A stretch of DNA of 64,000 nt from Sphingobium scionense (lineage in GTDB: Bacteria > Pseudomonadota > Alphaproteobacteria > Sphingomonadales > Sphingomonadaceae). The stretch lies in the NCBI RefSeq assembly GCF_014197035.1, contig NZ_JACIEU010000010.1:124001-188000 (forward strand). The letters run 5' to 3'. Numbering within the stretch: position 1 is the stretch's first letter; the number at the start of each line of letters is the position of its first letter. The notes below the pieces were generated by a model. It did not search any database, was not told the DNA's origin, and worked only from the letters and a program-made list of their open reading frames with translations. The translations under genes and the position numbers were made by a program. Shown here one piece after another: positions 46,624-54,610 of this stretch.

Positions 46624-47457
46624 TCAGGCCTCGGCGGGCGCCGAACGCCGCATCATGACGCTCAGGTCCACCTGGCCGGTGGCGACGCCGCCCATGAAGC
46701 CGCCATCGACCGGGAAGACCACGCCGTTGACGATGGAGGCGAGGTCGCTGTTCAGCAGCACGATGCCGCTCGCCTGCTCGGCCGGCGTGGAATAGCGGCC
46801 CATCGGCTCGGCGGCGGCGGCGACAACATCCTTGCCGGACGCGGCCTCGAACGTCGCCATCATCGGCGTCTGGGTGGGCGAAGGCAGGGTGCAATTGATG
46901 CGGATGCCCTTCTTGATGAGATGCGCGCCCATATACTGGGTCCAGACGATCACATTCTCCTTGGAGAAGCTGTAGCCTTCCTTGACCACATCATCGAGAT
47001 GCGCCTCGCACCAGGCGACGGCGGCATCATAGCCCTTGGTGGTGACGAATTCCATGTTGGTCGGGATGCGACGGCTCCAACCCAGCCCTCCGGTGGAGGC
47101 GATGCTGGCGATCGCGCCGCCCGGCCCCATCAGCGGCAAAACCTGTTCGGTCAGGTGGCGCAGGCCGATGAAGTTCACCTTCATGACGTCGAGCGGCGGG
47201 AAGGACTGCGGCAGGCCGGCGCAGTTGAACAGCGCATCGACCTTGCCGCCGATGCCGGCCACCGCCGCCTCGATCGAGGCCGGATCGCGCAGGTCGACAT
47301 TGGTGAAGGAGGCGAGCGGCAGGCTGCTGTCCTTGAAGTCCAGGCCATGGACCTCGGCGCCCAGCTCCAGCAGCAGCTTGGCGGTCGCCTCCCCCATGCC
47401 GGAGAAGCAGCCGCTCACGATCACGCGCTTGCCCTTATAGCCCAAAATGTCGCTCAT
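46624..47457 (-). CDS. SDR family oxidoreductase (3-alpha-HSD/coniferyl-alcohol dehydrogenase-like)
   Basis: 277 aa from ATG 47457 behind CCAGGAGAG. IVSGCFSGMGEAT is the cofactor motif and FNCAG the structural one. The catalytic residues are Ser in SIASTGG and Tyr/Lys in GYSFSKEN. The GLDFK acidic residue after the second strand favours NAD. The style resembles 3-alpha-hydroxysteroid and coniferyl-alcohol dehydrogenases. Six bases separate its stop from the fused dehydrogenase start. Confidence 0.87.
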   Translation of the reverse strand: MSDILGYKGKRVIVSGCFSGMGEATAKLLLELGAEVHGLDFKDSSLPLASFTNVDLRDPASIEAAVAGIGGKVDALFNCAGLPQSFPPLDVMKVNFIGLRHLTEQVLPLMGPGGAIASIASTGGLGWSRRIPTNMEFVTTKGYDAAVAWCEAHLDDVVKEGYSFSKENVIVWTQYMGAHLIKKGIRINCTLPSPTQTPMMATFEAASGKDVVAAAAEPMGRYSTPAEQASGIVLLNSDLASIVNGVVFPVDGGFMGGVATGQVDLSVMMRRSAPAEA

Positions 47458-47479
47458 CTCGCTCTCCTGGAATCTCTGA

Positions 47480-47710
47480 TTATGCCTTGGCCTTGGGCGG
47501 CCAGCTGATGCTGCCATCATCTTCTTCGACGAAGATGATGCGTTCGGGGCAGGCGCGCGCGCCGCGCTTGGCGGTCTGCTGTTCACCGTCTGCCACGTCG
47601 AAACCCCCGGTCGCGATATAGCCGTCCTCGTCCAGCGGATACATGTCCTCGGACACGGCGGCGCAGCGGGCATTGCCCACGCAGCCTGATTTTTCGATGC
47701 GGATCTTCAT
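47480..47710 (-). CDS. [3Fe-4S] ferredoxin (P450-associated type)
   Basis: 76 aa from ATG 47710 with GAGAGGG in front. Cysteines follow the single-cluster pattern: CVGNARC (spacing five) and, after the loop, CPE. This Cx5C...CP type transfers electrons to bacterial P450s. The adjacent divergent P450 is its likely partner. No ferredoxin reductase gene is seen in the window, so the reductase must be encoded elsewhere. Confidence 0.88.
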   Translation of the reverse strand: MKIRIEKSGCVGNARCAAVSEDMYPLDEDGYIATGGFDVADGEQQTAKRGARACPERIIFVEEDDGSISWPPKAKA

Positions 47711-47946
47711 CGGCCCTCTCCGGCTATTCTGACCTTCCTTAGAAAGGAGATTGCCCAGCCGATCAACGTGGCCTGCGGCACAATCGCCATCGCGATACGG
47801 CAGCGGGGACGCGGATCGTCGGTGCGTTATCTGGCGGCGGCGCCCCCTGCCCCTTTGCCTTTGCCGGGCCGCCGGGCAAAACGGGTCCGACAAGAAGGGA
47901 CGCGCCCTGCGCGCGCTCGCCCACGCAGGGACAGACGGAGAGAATT

Positions 47947-49200
47947 ATGGCCCACGCCACCTTGAGCGCCGCCGCGCCGCAGCCGGCCCATGTGCCCGAC
48001 GCGCTCGTCTATGATTTCGATATCCACGCCGATCCCGGCCTGCTCGCCGATCCGCATGCCCGCATCCTCGACATGCTCAAAAATGCCCCGCCGGTCTTCT
48101 GGACGCCGCGCAATGGCGGCGGCTGGGTCGCGCTGACCCACGCGGCCAATTATGAGGCGTCGCGCGATACCGAGACCTATTCCAGCGAATTCGTGCCGGC
48201 CGACAAGATGAAGGCGCTGCTCGCCTCATTGCCGCCGGGCGCACCGCATATCCCGCAGCCGATCCCGATCACGCTCGACCCGCCCGAGCACACCAAATAT
48301 CGCCAGCCGCTGCAGAAGGTCTTCTCGCCCAAGACGATCGCGGCCCTGAAGGACAGCATCCGCGAACTGGCGGGCGAACTGATCGACGCGATCAAGGCCG
48401 ATGGCCAGTGCGAGTTCATGAGCACGGTGGCCGAGCCGCTGCCGGTGCAGGTCTTCCTCAAGATGCTGGGCCTGCCGCTCGACCGGCTGCCGGAATATCG
48501 CCAGATTGTGAAGGAGCATATGGAAGCGATCGATACCGATCGCGAAGGATCGATGCGCCGCCTGCAGCGCATTGCCGCGGCGATGCGCGACACCGTGCTC
48601 GACCGGAAGGACAATCCGAAGGATGACATCATCTCCATGCTGTGGAAGCTGGAGGTGGACGGCCAGCCGAGCACGCTTGCCGACATGGAAAATTACGGCG
48701 TGCTGCTGTTCATCGCGGGCCTCGACACGGTGATGAACGGCATGGGTCTCGCCATGCGCGGCCTCGCGCTCGACCTGCCGTTGCAGGACAAGCTGCGTGC
48801 CGAGCCGAAACTGGTGGCGGAAGCCGCCGAGGAAATGCTGCGTCGCTTCACCTTCACCGTGCCGATGCGGGTCATCAAGAAGCCGGCGGAGCTGGCCGGG
48901 GCCAAGCTGATGCCGGGCGACATGCTCAAGCTGTTCCTGCCCGCCGCCGATCTCGACGCGAAGGAGTTCCCGCAGCCAGACAGCTATGATCTCGATCGCG
49001 AGAACAATGTTCACATTGCCTTTGGCGTTGGTCCGCATCGCTGCCTCGGCTCGCACCTCGCCCGCATCGAGCTGCAGGTTCTCTATGAGGAGATGCTGGC
49101 GCGCATGCCGCAGTTCCGGCTCGATCCTGCCAAGCCCACAGTCTTCCACGGCGGCCATGTGATCGGCATAGAGACGCTCAATCTGGTCTGGGACGCCTGA
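47947..49200 (+). CDS. Cytochrome P450 (CYP101/CYP111-like)
   Basis: 417 aa soluble P450. I-helix AGLDT at 257-261 in FIAGLDTVMN, ExxR at 296-299, and heme loop FGVGPHRCLG with thiolate Cys366. DPPEHTKYRQ near residue 111 is the usual B/C-helix block. The I-helix and C-terminal TLNLVWDA resemble P450cam-like terpenoid hydroxylases, so a cyclic terpenoid-type substrate is plausible. A 236-bp divergent promoter region precedes it, with TCCTT-AGA-AAGGA at 47736-47748 as a possible operator. Confidence 0.93.
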   Translation: MAHATLSAAAPQPAHVPDALVYDFDIHADPGLLADPHARILDMLKNAPPVFWTPRNGGGWVALTHAANYEASRDTETYSSEFVPADKMKALLASLPPGAPHIPQPIPITLDPPEHTKYRQPLQKVFSPKTIAALKDSIRELAGELIDAIKADGQCEFMSTVAEPLPVQVFLKMLGLPLDRLPEYRQIVKEHMEAIDTDREGSMRRLQRIAAAMRDTVLDRKDNPKDDIISMLWKLEVDGQPSTLADMENYGVLLFIAGLDTVMNGMGLAMRGLALDLPLQDKLRAEPKLVAEAAEEMLRRFTFTVPMRVIKKPAELAGAKLMPGDMLKLFLPAADLDAKEFPQPDSYDLDRENNVHIAFGVGPHRCLGSHLARIELQVLYEEMLARMPQFRLDPAKPTVFHGGHVIGIETLNLVWDA

Positions 49201-49604
49201 TGGTCTGGCAACGTTCGCGCCCGCGCCTCGACCGGGAAAATCGTGCCTTCTGGACCGGCGGGGCGGAGGGGAAGCTCAACATCACCCGCTGCGACGACTG
49301 CGGCCAGTTCACCCATCCCCCGCGCGAAATCTGCCGCCATTGCCAGTCGGAACATGTCGGCCCGCATGCGGTCGCCGGCACCGGCGCGGTCGATACCTAT
49401 ACGATCAACTATCAGGCCTGGGCCAAGGATATGGAGGTGCCCTTCGTCATCGCCCGTGTCCGGCTCGACGATGTGCCGGGGGTCTATCTCACCACCAATA
49501 TCGTCAATTGCCCGGTCGATGCCGTCGACATGGATGACCGCGTCCGCGTCACCTTCGAGGAGCAGGACGGCATCTGGTTCCCCCTGTTCGAGAAGGTCGC
49601 ATGA
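49200..49604 (+). CDS. DUF35 (zinc ribbon plus OB-fold) protein
   Basis: 134 aa. The zinc ribbon is CDDCGQFTHPPREICRHC (two CxxC pairs), then an OB-fold with TYTINYQAW. DUF35 partners bind thiolase-like proteins; with Ltp2 they form a retro-aldolase in steroid side-chain breakdown. Its ATG overlaps the P450 stop, and the thiolase-like gene overlaps its own stop. Confidence 0.9.
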   Translation: MVWQRSRPRLDRENRAFWTGGAEGKLNITRCDDCGQFTHPPREICRHCQSEHVGPHAVAGTGAVDTYTINYQAWAKDMEVPFVIARVRLDDVPGVYLTTNIVNCPVDAVDMDDRVRVTFEEQDGIWFPLFEKVA

Positions 49605-50767
49605 GCATGGCGCGCGAAGCCTATATTACCGGCATCGGCATGTCGGAGGTCGGCGTGCGGCTGACCCGGTCGCCGCTGGGCCTGACGCTGGACGCCGTGC
49701 GCGAGGCGATTGCCGACGCGGGCCTGACGCTCGACCAGATTGACGGCGTCGCCACCTATCCCGGCAAGATGTCGACCTTCCTCGGCTTCTCGCCGGTCAG
49801 TGCCGACGATGTGATCGAGATATTGGGCCTCAACACGCGCTGGCATATCGGCGCGGCGGAGGCGACGGCGCAGCTGGGCGCGATCGCCGAGGCGGCGATG
49901 GCGGTGAAGGCCGGCCTTGCCCGCCATGTCCTGTGTTTCCGCACCGTCTATGAAGCGGCGGCGCTGGCCCGCCCCGAGGAATTCCCGCCGATGGAACGGC
50001 GCAAGGATGTGTCGGGCAATTCGCAATGGGTCTCGCCCTTCGGCGCCTTCTCGGCCGCCAACTGGACCGCGCAATTCGCGATGCGCCACATGAAGCGCTA
50101 TGGCCTGACCCGCGAACAGCTCGCCCAGGTGGCGCTGAACGATCATGCCAATGCGGCGCGCAACCCGCGCGCGATCGTCAAGAAGCCGCTGACCATGGAC
50201 GACTATATGGCGGCGCGGATGATCAGTTCGCCCTTCTGCCTCTATGATTGCGACCGCTTCACCGATGCATCGACCGTGCTGATCGTGTCGGCGGGCGATG
50301 CGCTGGATGAGGTGAAGACGACACCGGTCCGCATCGCCGCCAGCGCCGGATCAGTCGAGCGCTACAGCTGGGATCAGGCCGAATGGGCGAGCGCCTATCC
50401 GACCGGGCGCGACCTGTGGAAGAACACGGACTATAGCGCCAAGGATGTCGATACCGTCCAATTCTATGACGGCTTCGCCTTCCAGCCGATCACCTGGCTC
50501 GAAGGGCTGGGCTTCTGCGATGTCGGCGAGGGCGGCCAGTTCCTCGAAGGCGGCAAGCGCATCGCGCTCGACGGCGAACTGCCGATGAACACCGGCGGCG
50601 GCCAGCTTGGCTGGGGGCGTCTGCACGGCTTCGGCTTTGCCTATGAATCGGTGGTGCAGTTGCGCGGCGAAGGCGGTGCGCGCCAGATCGCTGGCGACCC
50701 GAAGGTGGCCGTGGCGACATCGGGTGGCGGCCCGATGGCGGCGGCGCTGCTGCTGGCCAGGGACTGA
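49601..50767 (+). CDS. Thiolase-fold lipid-transfer protein (Ltp2-like, possible aldolase)
   Basis: 388 aa, thiolase superfamily. The N-terminus ITGIGMSEVG and later GGGQLGWGRLHG are typical of SCP-x/Ltp proteins. No convincing thiolase Cys is seen at the usual nucleophile position, while VQFYDGFAF holds a Tyr that matches an Ltp2 catalytic tyrosine region. This favours a retro-aldol CoA-ester lyase with the preceding DUF35 partner over true thiolysis. Ends 5 bp before the DUF2889 gene. Confidence 0.85.
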   Translation: MSMAREAYITGIGMSEVGVRLTRSPLGLTLDAVREAIADAGLTLDQIDGVATYPGKMSTFLGFSPVSADDVIEILGLNTRWHIGAAEATAQLGAIAEAAMAVKAGLARHVLCFRTVYEAAALARPEEFPPMERRKDVSGNSQWVSPFGAFSAANWTAQFAMRHMKRYGLTREQLAQVALNDHANAARNPRAIVKKPLTMDDYMAARMISSPFCLYDCDRFTDASTVLIVSAGDALDEVKTTPVRIAASAGSVERYSWDQAEWASAYPTGRDLWKNTDYSAKDVDTVQFYDGFAFQPITWLEGLGFCDVGEGGQFLEGGKRIALDGELPMNTGGGQLGWGRLHGFGFAYESVVQLRGEGGARQIAGDPKVAVATSGGGPMAAALLLARD

Positions 50768-50772
50768 CACGC

Positions 50773-51522
50773 ATGGACAGCGGGATGCTCGACCTGCTGC
50801 CCGGCTTTCGCCGTCGCTTCCTGGTGACGCCGCTGCCCGGCCGGGTGACGGCCGCGGTCGAGGATGATTATCATTCGATGGCGGTCATCCTTCACCATGA
50901 CGGCGCGCGCATCACCGACGTCGAATCGATCATGGAGCGGGTGCCCTGGACCACTTGTCCGGGCGCGCCCGCCGTGCTTCAGGCGACCTTCACCGGGGTC
51001 GCGCTCGCCAATGTTGCGGCGCGCGGCGAGAAGAAGGCGAACTGCACTCATTTGCATGATCTGGCCGTGCTGGCCGCGGCCCATGCCGACGACGAGGCGC
51101 CGACCCGCTACGAGATTCTCGCCTGCGATCCGGTCGAGGAGGATCTGGCCGTGGCTGAGATTCGCCGCGACGGCATGCCGCTGCTGCAATGGGCGCATCG
51201 CCGCCATGTCATGGTCGCGCCGGCCGAGATGGCCGGCCAGTCGCTGATGAAGCTGCGGCCGTGGATCGATGCGCTGGACCAGCCAGAGCGGGAGGCCGCC
51301 CGGCTGCTGCAATGGGGCACGATCCTCGCCAATGGCCGGCTCATTCCGATGGAGCGGCAATCGACCGCGACCCGCGTCCCGCCCAACTGCTTCACCTTCC
51401 AGCCGGAAAATGCGGTCAAGGCGCAGCGTGTCGGCCGGGTGGTCGACTTTACCGCCGAACCTTTGGTGCCGCTCGACCATTTTGACGGCGCCGCCTATGA
51501 CCGGCCGCGCGACGCAGGATAG
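50773..51522 (+). CDS. DUF2889 domain-containing protein
   Basis: 249 aa. The DUF2889 landmarks are present: RRRFLVTPLPGRVTAAVEDDYHSM, ITDVESIMERVPWTTCPGA, and CTHLHDLAVLAAAHA with a Cys-x-x-Leu-His pattern that could bind metal or ligand. The C-terminal half has an alpha/beta region ending NCFTFQPENAVKAQR. Function not established, but it is embedded in the catabolic operon. Overlapping signals suggest co-translation with its neighbours. Confidence 0.85.
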   Translation: MDSGMLDLLPGFRRRFLVTPLPGRVTAAVEDDYHSMAVILHHDGARITDVESIMERVPWTTCPGAPAVLQATFTGVALANVAARGEKKANCTHLHDLAVLAAAHADDEAPTRYEILACDPVEEDLAVAEIRRDGMPLLQWAHRRHVMVAPAEMAGQSLMKLRPWIDALDQPEREAARLLQWGTILANGRLIPMERQSTATRVPPNCFTFQPENAVKAQRVGRVVDFTAEPLVPLDHFDGAAYDRPRDAG

Positions 51523-51535
51523 AGGAAACGGGACG

Positions 51536-52504
51536 ATGGACGAGGCGCGGAAACTGGTAGCTCCCGAATTGCGCGCGGCGCTCGACCTCTTCCCGCCGCT
51601 CGACCTGAGCGATCAGAATATCGCCGCCTTCCGCCAGCCCTTTGCCACCCGCCCGGCCGAGCCCATGCCCGAAGCGCTGGCCGCCGTGCAGCGCGAAGAA
51701 GTCTTCCTGCCCGGCGCGCCCGGATCGCCCGATGTGCGCTGCCTGCTCTATCGCCCGACGGAGACCGTTGGCGACGCGCTGCGGCCGGCCTATCTCCATA
51801 TTCATGGCGGCGGCTTCGTGCTGGGCATGGCCGACATGAGCGACCTGTCCAATCGGGCCTGGGTGGCGCAACTGGGCTGTGTCGTCCTGTCGGTCGATTA
51901 TCGGCTGGCGCCCGAGACGCCGTTTCCCGGTGCGCGCGACGATTGCCATGTCGCGCTCGCCTGGCTGCATGACCAGGCCGAGGCGCTGGGCATCGACCGC
52001 AGCCGTATCGCGATCGGCGGCGAGAGCGCGGGCGGCGGCCATGCCGTGGCGCTGGCGATCCATGCCCGCGACCAGGGCACCTATCCGATCTGCTTCATGC
52101 TGCTCGATGCGCCGATGCTCGACGATCGCACCGGCAGCAGCGCGCCGCTCCACCCCGTCACTGGCCGGTTCGTCTGGACGCCGGTGCAGAATCGCTATGG
52201 CTGGGGGGCACTGCTCGGGCAGGAAGCCGGGACCGACCATGTCCCGACCGACGCCGTGCCGGCCCGCTGCCCCGACCTGTCCGGCCTGCCGCCTGCCTTC
52301 ATCAGCGTCGGCGCGCTCGACTTGTTTCTGGAGGAGGATATCGACTTCGCCCGCCGGCTGATGGCGCTGGGCATCGCGGTCGAACTCCATGTCACGCCCG
52401 GCGCCTATCATGGCTTCGGCCTTGCCGGCCCCGATACGCCGCAGATGCAGGCGCTCCAGACGATGCGCCTTGCCGCCCTCCGCCGCGCCCTGGCCGCGCA
52501 ATAA
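51536..52504 (+). CDS. Alpha/beta hydrolase (hormone-sensitive lipase family)
   Basis: 322 aa. HIHGGGFVLG is the oxyanion-hole motif, the nucleophile is in GGESAGGG, the acid in ALDLFLEEDIDF, and the base in GAYHGFG. DYRLAPETPFPGA is typical of HSL-type esterases. It probably hydrolyses an ester or lactone of the catabolised compound. AGAGGAAACGG precedes ATG 51536. Last gene of the plus-strand catabolic run. Confidence 0.92.
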   Translation: MDEARKLVAPELRAALDLFPPLDLSDQNIAAFRQPFATRPAEPMPEALAAVQREEVFLPGAPGSPDVRCLLYRPTETVGDALRPAYLHIHGGGFVLGMADMSDLSNRAWVAQLGCVVLSVDYRLAPETPFPGARDDCHVALAWLHDQAEALGIDRSRIAIGGESAGGGHAVALAIHARDQGTYPICFMLLDAPMLDDRTGSSAPLHPVTGRFVWTPVQNRYGWGALLGQEAGTDHVPTDAVPARCPDLSGLPPAFISVGALDLFLEEDIDFARRLMALGIAVELHVTPGAYHGFGLAGPDTPQMQALQTMRLAALRRALAAQ

Positions 52505-52570
52505 GCCCCGGCCTCTACGCACCGCCAGCCCCCTCCCCAACGATGAGAGCGTCTTGTCCAACTCATTCAC

Positions 52571-52592
52571 ATAGTATAGGGGGGTATCCTAT
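52571..52592 (+). promoter_or_regulatory. Candidate DmeR operator over the dmeR start codon
   Basis: ATAG-TATA, six consecutive G, then TATC-CTAT: an inverted repeat flanking a G-tract, the architecture bound by RcnR/FrmR-type repressors. The last two bases belong to the ATG at 52591, so binding would block translation start or promoter clearance. Confidence 0.8.
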
Positions 52593-52863
52593 GCACATCA
52601 TCGCGGATCAGGACAAATTGCTGGCGCGGGTGCGCCGCATCGCGGGGCAGGTCAACGCCGTCGAGCGCCAGTTGGCGGGCGATGCGGGCTGCTCGGAAAC
52701 ACTCCAGCTGGTCGCCTCGGTGCGTGGCGCGGTCGGCAGCCTGATGGAGGAACTGATCGAGCAGCATATGCGCGAGCATGTCGCCCGCCCCGGCCTGACC
52801 GACGAAGCGCGCACGGCCGCCACCGAAGAAATGCTGGCGCTGATCCGCCGCTACGGGAAATGA
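52591..52863 (+). CDS. dmeR: Metal-sensing repressor, RcnR/CsoR family (DmeR)
   Basis: 90 aa helical repressor. The residues in the RcnR metal positions are His2, Cys34, His59 and His63, a shift of one from E. coli RcnR (His3, Cys35, His60, His64), so Ni2+/Co2+ sensing is expected and copper or formaldehyde sensing is unlikely. Metal binding should release the operator and induce the exporter. Stop overlaps the exporter start (ATGA). The pairing with a DmeF-type CDF transporter gives the name. Confidence 0.88.
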   Translation: MHIIADQDKLLARVRRIAGQVNAVERQLAGDAGCSETLQLVASVRGAVGSLMEELIEQHMREHVARPGLTDEARTAATEEMLALIRRYGK

Positions 52864-53885
52864 CCATGCACGACGATCACGCCCATGGGCACCATCATCA
52901 TGGCGCGGGCTGCAACCATGAGCATGCGCATCATCCCGCCCCGCCGCCGCCGCCGACCGACAAGGATGGCGAGGAACGCCATTATTTCGACCATATCTAT
53001 TTGAGCGCAGGGCATGACAAAAATGCCAGGCGCACCCTGTGGGTCGTCTGGCTGACTGCCGCGACCATGGTGGTGGAGATCGCCTTCGGCTGGATCACCG
53101 GGTCGATGGCGCTGCTGGCCGACGGCTTCCACATGGCGACCCATGCCGGCGCGCTGGCCGTGGCCGCGGCGGCCTACAGCTATGCCAGGCGCCATGCCCG
53201 CAACCCGCGCTACACCTTCGGCACCGGCAAGGTCGGCGACCTGTCCGGCTTCGCCTCTGCGCTCCTGCTGCTGCTGACCGCGCTCTTCATCGCGATCGAG
53301 TCCGGCATGCGCCTGTTCGAGCCGGTGCAGGTCGCCTTTGGCGAGGCGACCCTGGTCGCGGTGGTCGGTCTTGCCATCAATCTGGTGAGCGCCCTGCTGC
53401 TCGGCCACGACCATAGCCATGATCATTCGCATGGCCATGCCCATGACGATCATGACCATGGTCCCGACCAGAAGGGCGGCCATGCCGACAACAACCTGCG
53501 CGCCGCCTATGTCCATGTGCTGACCGATGCGCTGACGTCGGTGCTGGCGATCGCTGCGCTTCTCGCCGGTCGCTATCTGGGCTGGTGGTGGCTCGATCCG
53601 GCGGTCGGCCTCCTGGGCGCAGTGGTCATCGCCCGCTGGGCCTGGGGCCTGATGAAGGACACCGCCGCCATCCTGCTCGACACCGCCGAACCCGCATTAA
53701 TGGCCAGGGTGCGCGGAATGGTCGAAGCCGAAGGCGCCACCATCCGCGATCTCCATGTTTGGCGTATCGGCCCGCACGCCCATGCCGCGATCATCAGCCT
53801 CGCCCCCGGCGCCGACGGCGCCAGGGTCCGCGAACGGGTCCGCAGCCTGCCGCGCATGGAGCATGTCACGGTGGAGTGCGGCTAA
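52860..53885 (+). CDS. dmeF: CDF family cobalt/nickel efflux transporter DmeF
   Basis: 341 aa. The N-terminus is extremely His-rich (DDHAHGHHHH and following), with a second His-rich loop (HDHSHDHSHGHAHDDHDH near residue 182) between helices. Six membrane helices; metal-site residues include HxxxD in ADGFHMATH and HVLTD. A cytoplasmic domain ends HVTVECG. DmeF exports Co2+ and Ni2+ in exchange for protons. Translation is coupled to dmeR. Confidence 0.92.
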   Translation: MTMHDDHAHGHHHHGAGCNHEHAHHPAPPPPPTDKDGEERHYFDHIYLSAGHDKNARRTLWVVWLTAATMVVEIAFGWITGSMALLADGFHMATHAGALAVAAAAYSYARRHARNPRYTFGTGKVGDLSGFASALLLLLTALFIAIESGMRLFEPVQVAFGEATLVAVVGLAINLVSALLLGHDHSHDHSHGHAHDDHDHGPDQKGGHADNNLRAAYVHVLTDALTSVLAIAALLAGRYLGWWWLDPAVGLLGAVVIARWAWGLMKDTAAILLDTAEPALMARVRGMVEAEGATIRDLHVWRIGPHAHAAIISLAPGADGARVRERVRSLPRMEHVTVECG

Positions 53886-53894
53886 ACCCCCGCA

Positions 53895-54047
53895 CCTGTC
53901 CTACAGAGCCGGGCCTATGTTAGGCTGCGCCCGGCTCTTTCCTATCGTCCGGCGCACCCATCTCCTTCGCAAGATGATTTCCTACAGGAGCAAGGAAATG
54001 TCGAAATGTGCGGGAAATATGCGAAGTTAAGCGGACGAAATCCTATT
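53895..54047 (+). repeat. Structured intergenic element, copy 2 (downstream of dmeF)
   Basis: Begins with CCTGTCCTACAG (53895-53906) 10 bp after the dmeF stop and ends with AAATCCTATT (54038-54047), one base before the stop of the convergent gene. The 29-bp core at 54006-54034 equals that of copy 1. Relative to copy 1 it has an insertion between 53976 and 53996 containing TCCTACAGGA, which pairs within itself, and the terminator hairpin. An 11-codon ORF at 53998-54030 reads MSKCAGNMRS behind CAGGAG. Confidence 0.7.
53905..53940 (+). terminator. Terminator-like hairpin after dmeF
   Basis: AGAGCCGGGC (53905-53914) and GCCCGGCTCT (53929-53938) form a perfect 10-bp stem, with CCTA/TAGG pairing inside the loop; TT follows. 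It is embedded in the second copy of the repeated element and has no counterpart in copy 1. Confidence 0.75.
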
Positions 54048-54048
54048 T

Positions 54049-54477
54049 TCAGGCGGGCTTCAACGCATCCATGATCTGGCGCACCGGGGTCAGGTCATAG
54101 CCAGCCGCCTCGGCCTGCGCCGCCAGCACATTGGCATTGTCGCCCGCCCGCGCCCGGGTCAGTGCCCACAGCAAGGTGCTACGCGTGCCCGACCGGCAAT
54201 AGGCCAGGATCTTGCCCTCGCCCGCCTGCTCGATCGCGGCGGCCATGCCGTCGAGCTGCCAGGGCGCGAAGCCGCCATGGGCGACCGGCACGGCGGCATA
54301 GGCGACACCGGCATCGATCGCCGCCGCCTCGACCGCAGCGCCGTTGGTCTGCCCCGGCTCCTCGTCATCGGGGCGGTTGTTGATGATCATGGTCACGCCC
54401 AGCGCCTTGGCGGTCTCCACCTGATCGACGCTGATCTGGGGCGAGACATAGAGGCGGTCGGTCAGCTGGCGGAACAT
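54049..54477 (-). CDS. TIGR01244/DUF442 family phosphatase- or sulfurtransferase-like protein
   Basis: 142 aa from ATG 54477, behind GAAGGAGA. The PTP-like active-site loop is AYCRSGTRST (Cx5R with the nucleophile Cys near residue 97). The N-terminus LYVSPQISV and VTMIINNRPDDEEPGQ are typical of the DUF442 group, which is often fused to or next to beta-lactamase-fold persulfide dioxygenases. It may handle sulfane sulfur or phosphoesters. Its stop overlaps the edge of repeat copy 2. Confidence 0.85.
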   Translation of the reverse strand: MFRQLTDRLYVSPQISVDQVETAKALGVTMIINNRPDDEEPGQTNGAAVEAAAIDAGVAYAAVPVAHGGFAPWQLDGMAAAIEQAGEGKILAYCRSGTRSTLLWALTRARAGDNANVLAAQAEAAGYDLTPVRQIMDALKPA

Positions 54478-54569
54478 GGGCAAATCTCCTTCGCCCCCGC
54501 CATGCGCCCGCCCGCCGCAGGATTCAAGCGTCTGAACGCCCACCCGGCATTGATGCCCCTTCATCCGTT

Positions 54570-54592
54570 CGTTTCGAGCCTGTCGAGAAACG
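54570..54592. repeat. Short palindromic repeat upstream of the DUF442 gene
   Basis: CGTTTC and GAAACG flank GAGCCTGTCGA; related in sequence to the palindrome at 8259-8317 (shared TTCGAGCCTGTCGAGA type core). It lies between recQ (minus) stop and the DUF442 gene start. Dispersed repeat, not gene specific. Confidence 0.55.
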
Positions 54593-54610
54593 GGGCCACA
54601 AGCTCAGCCG

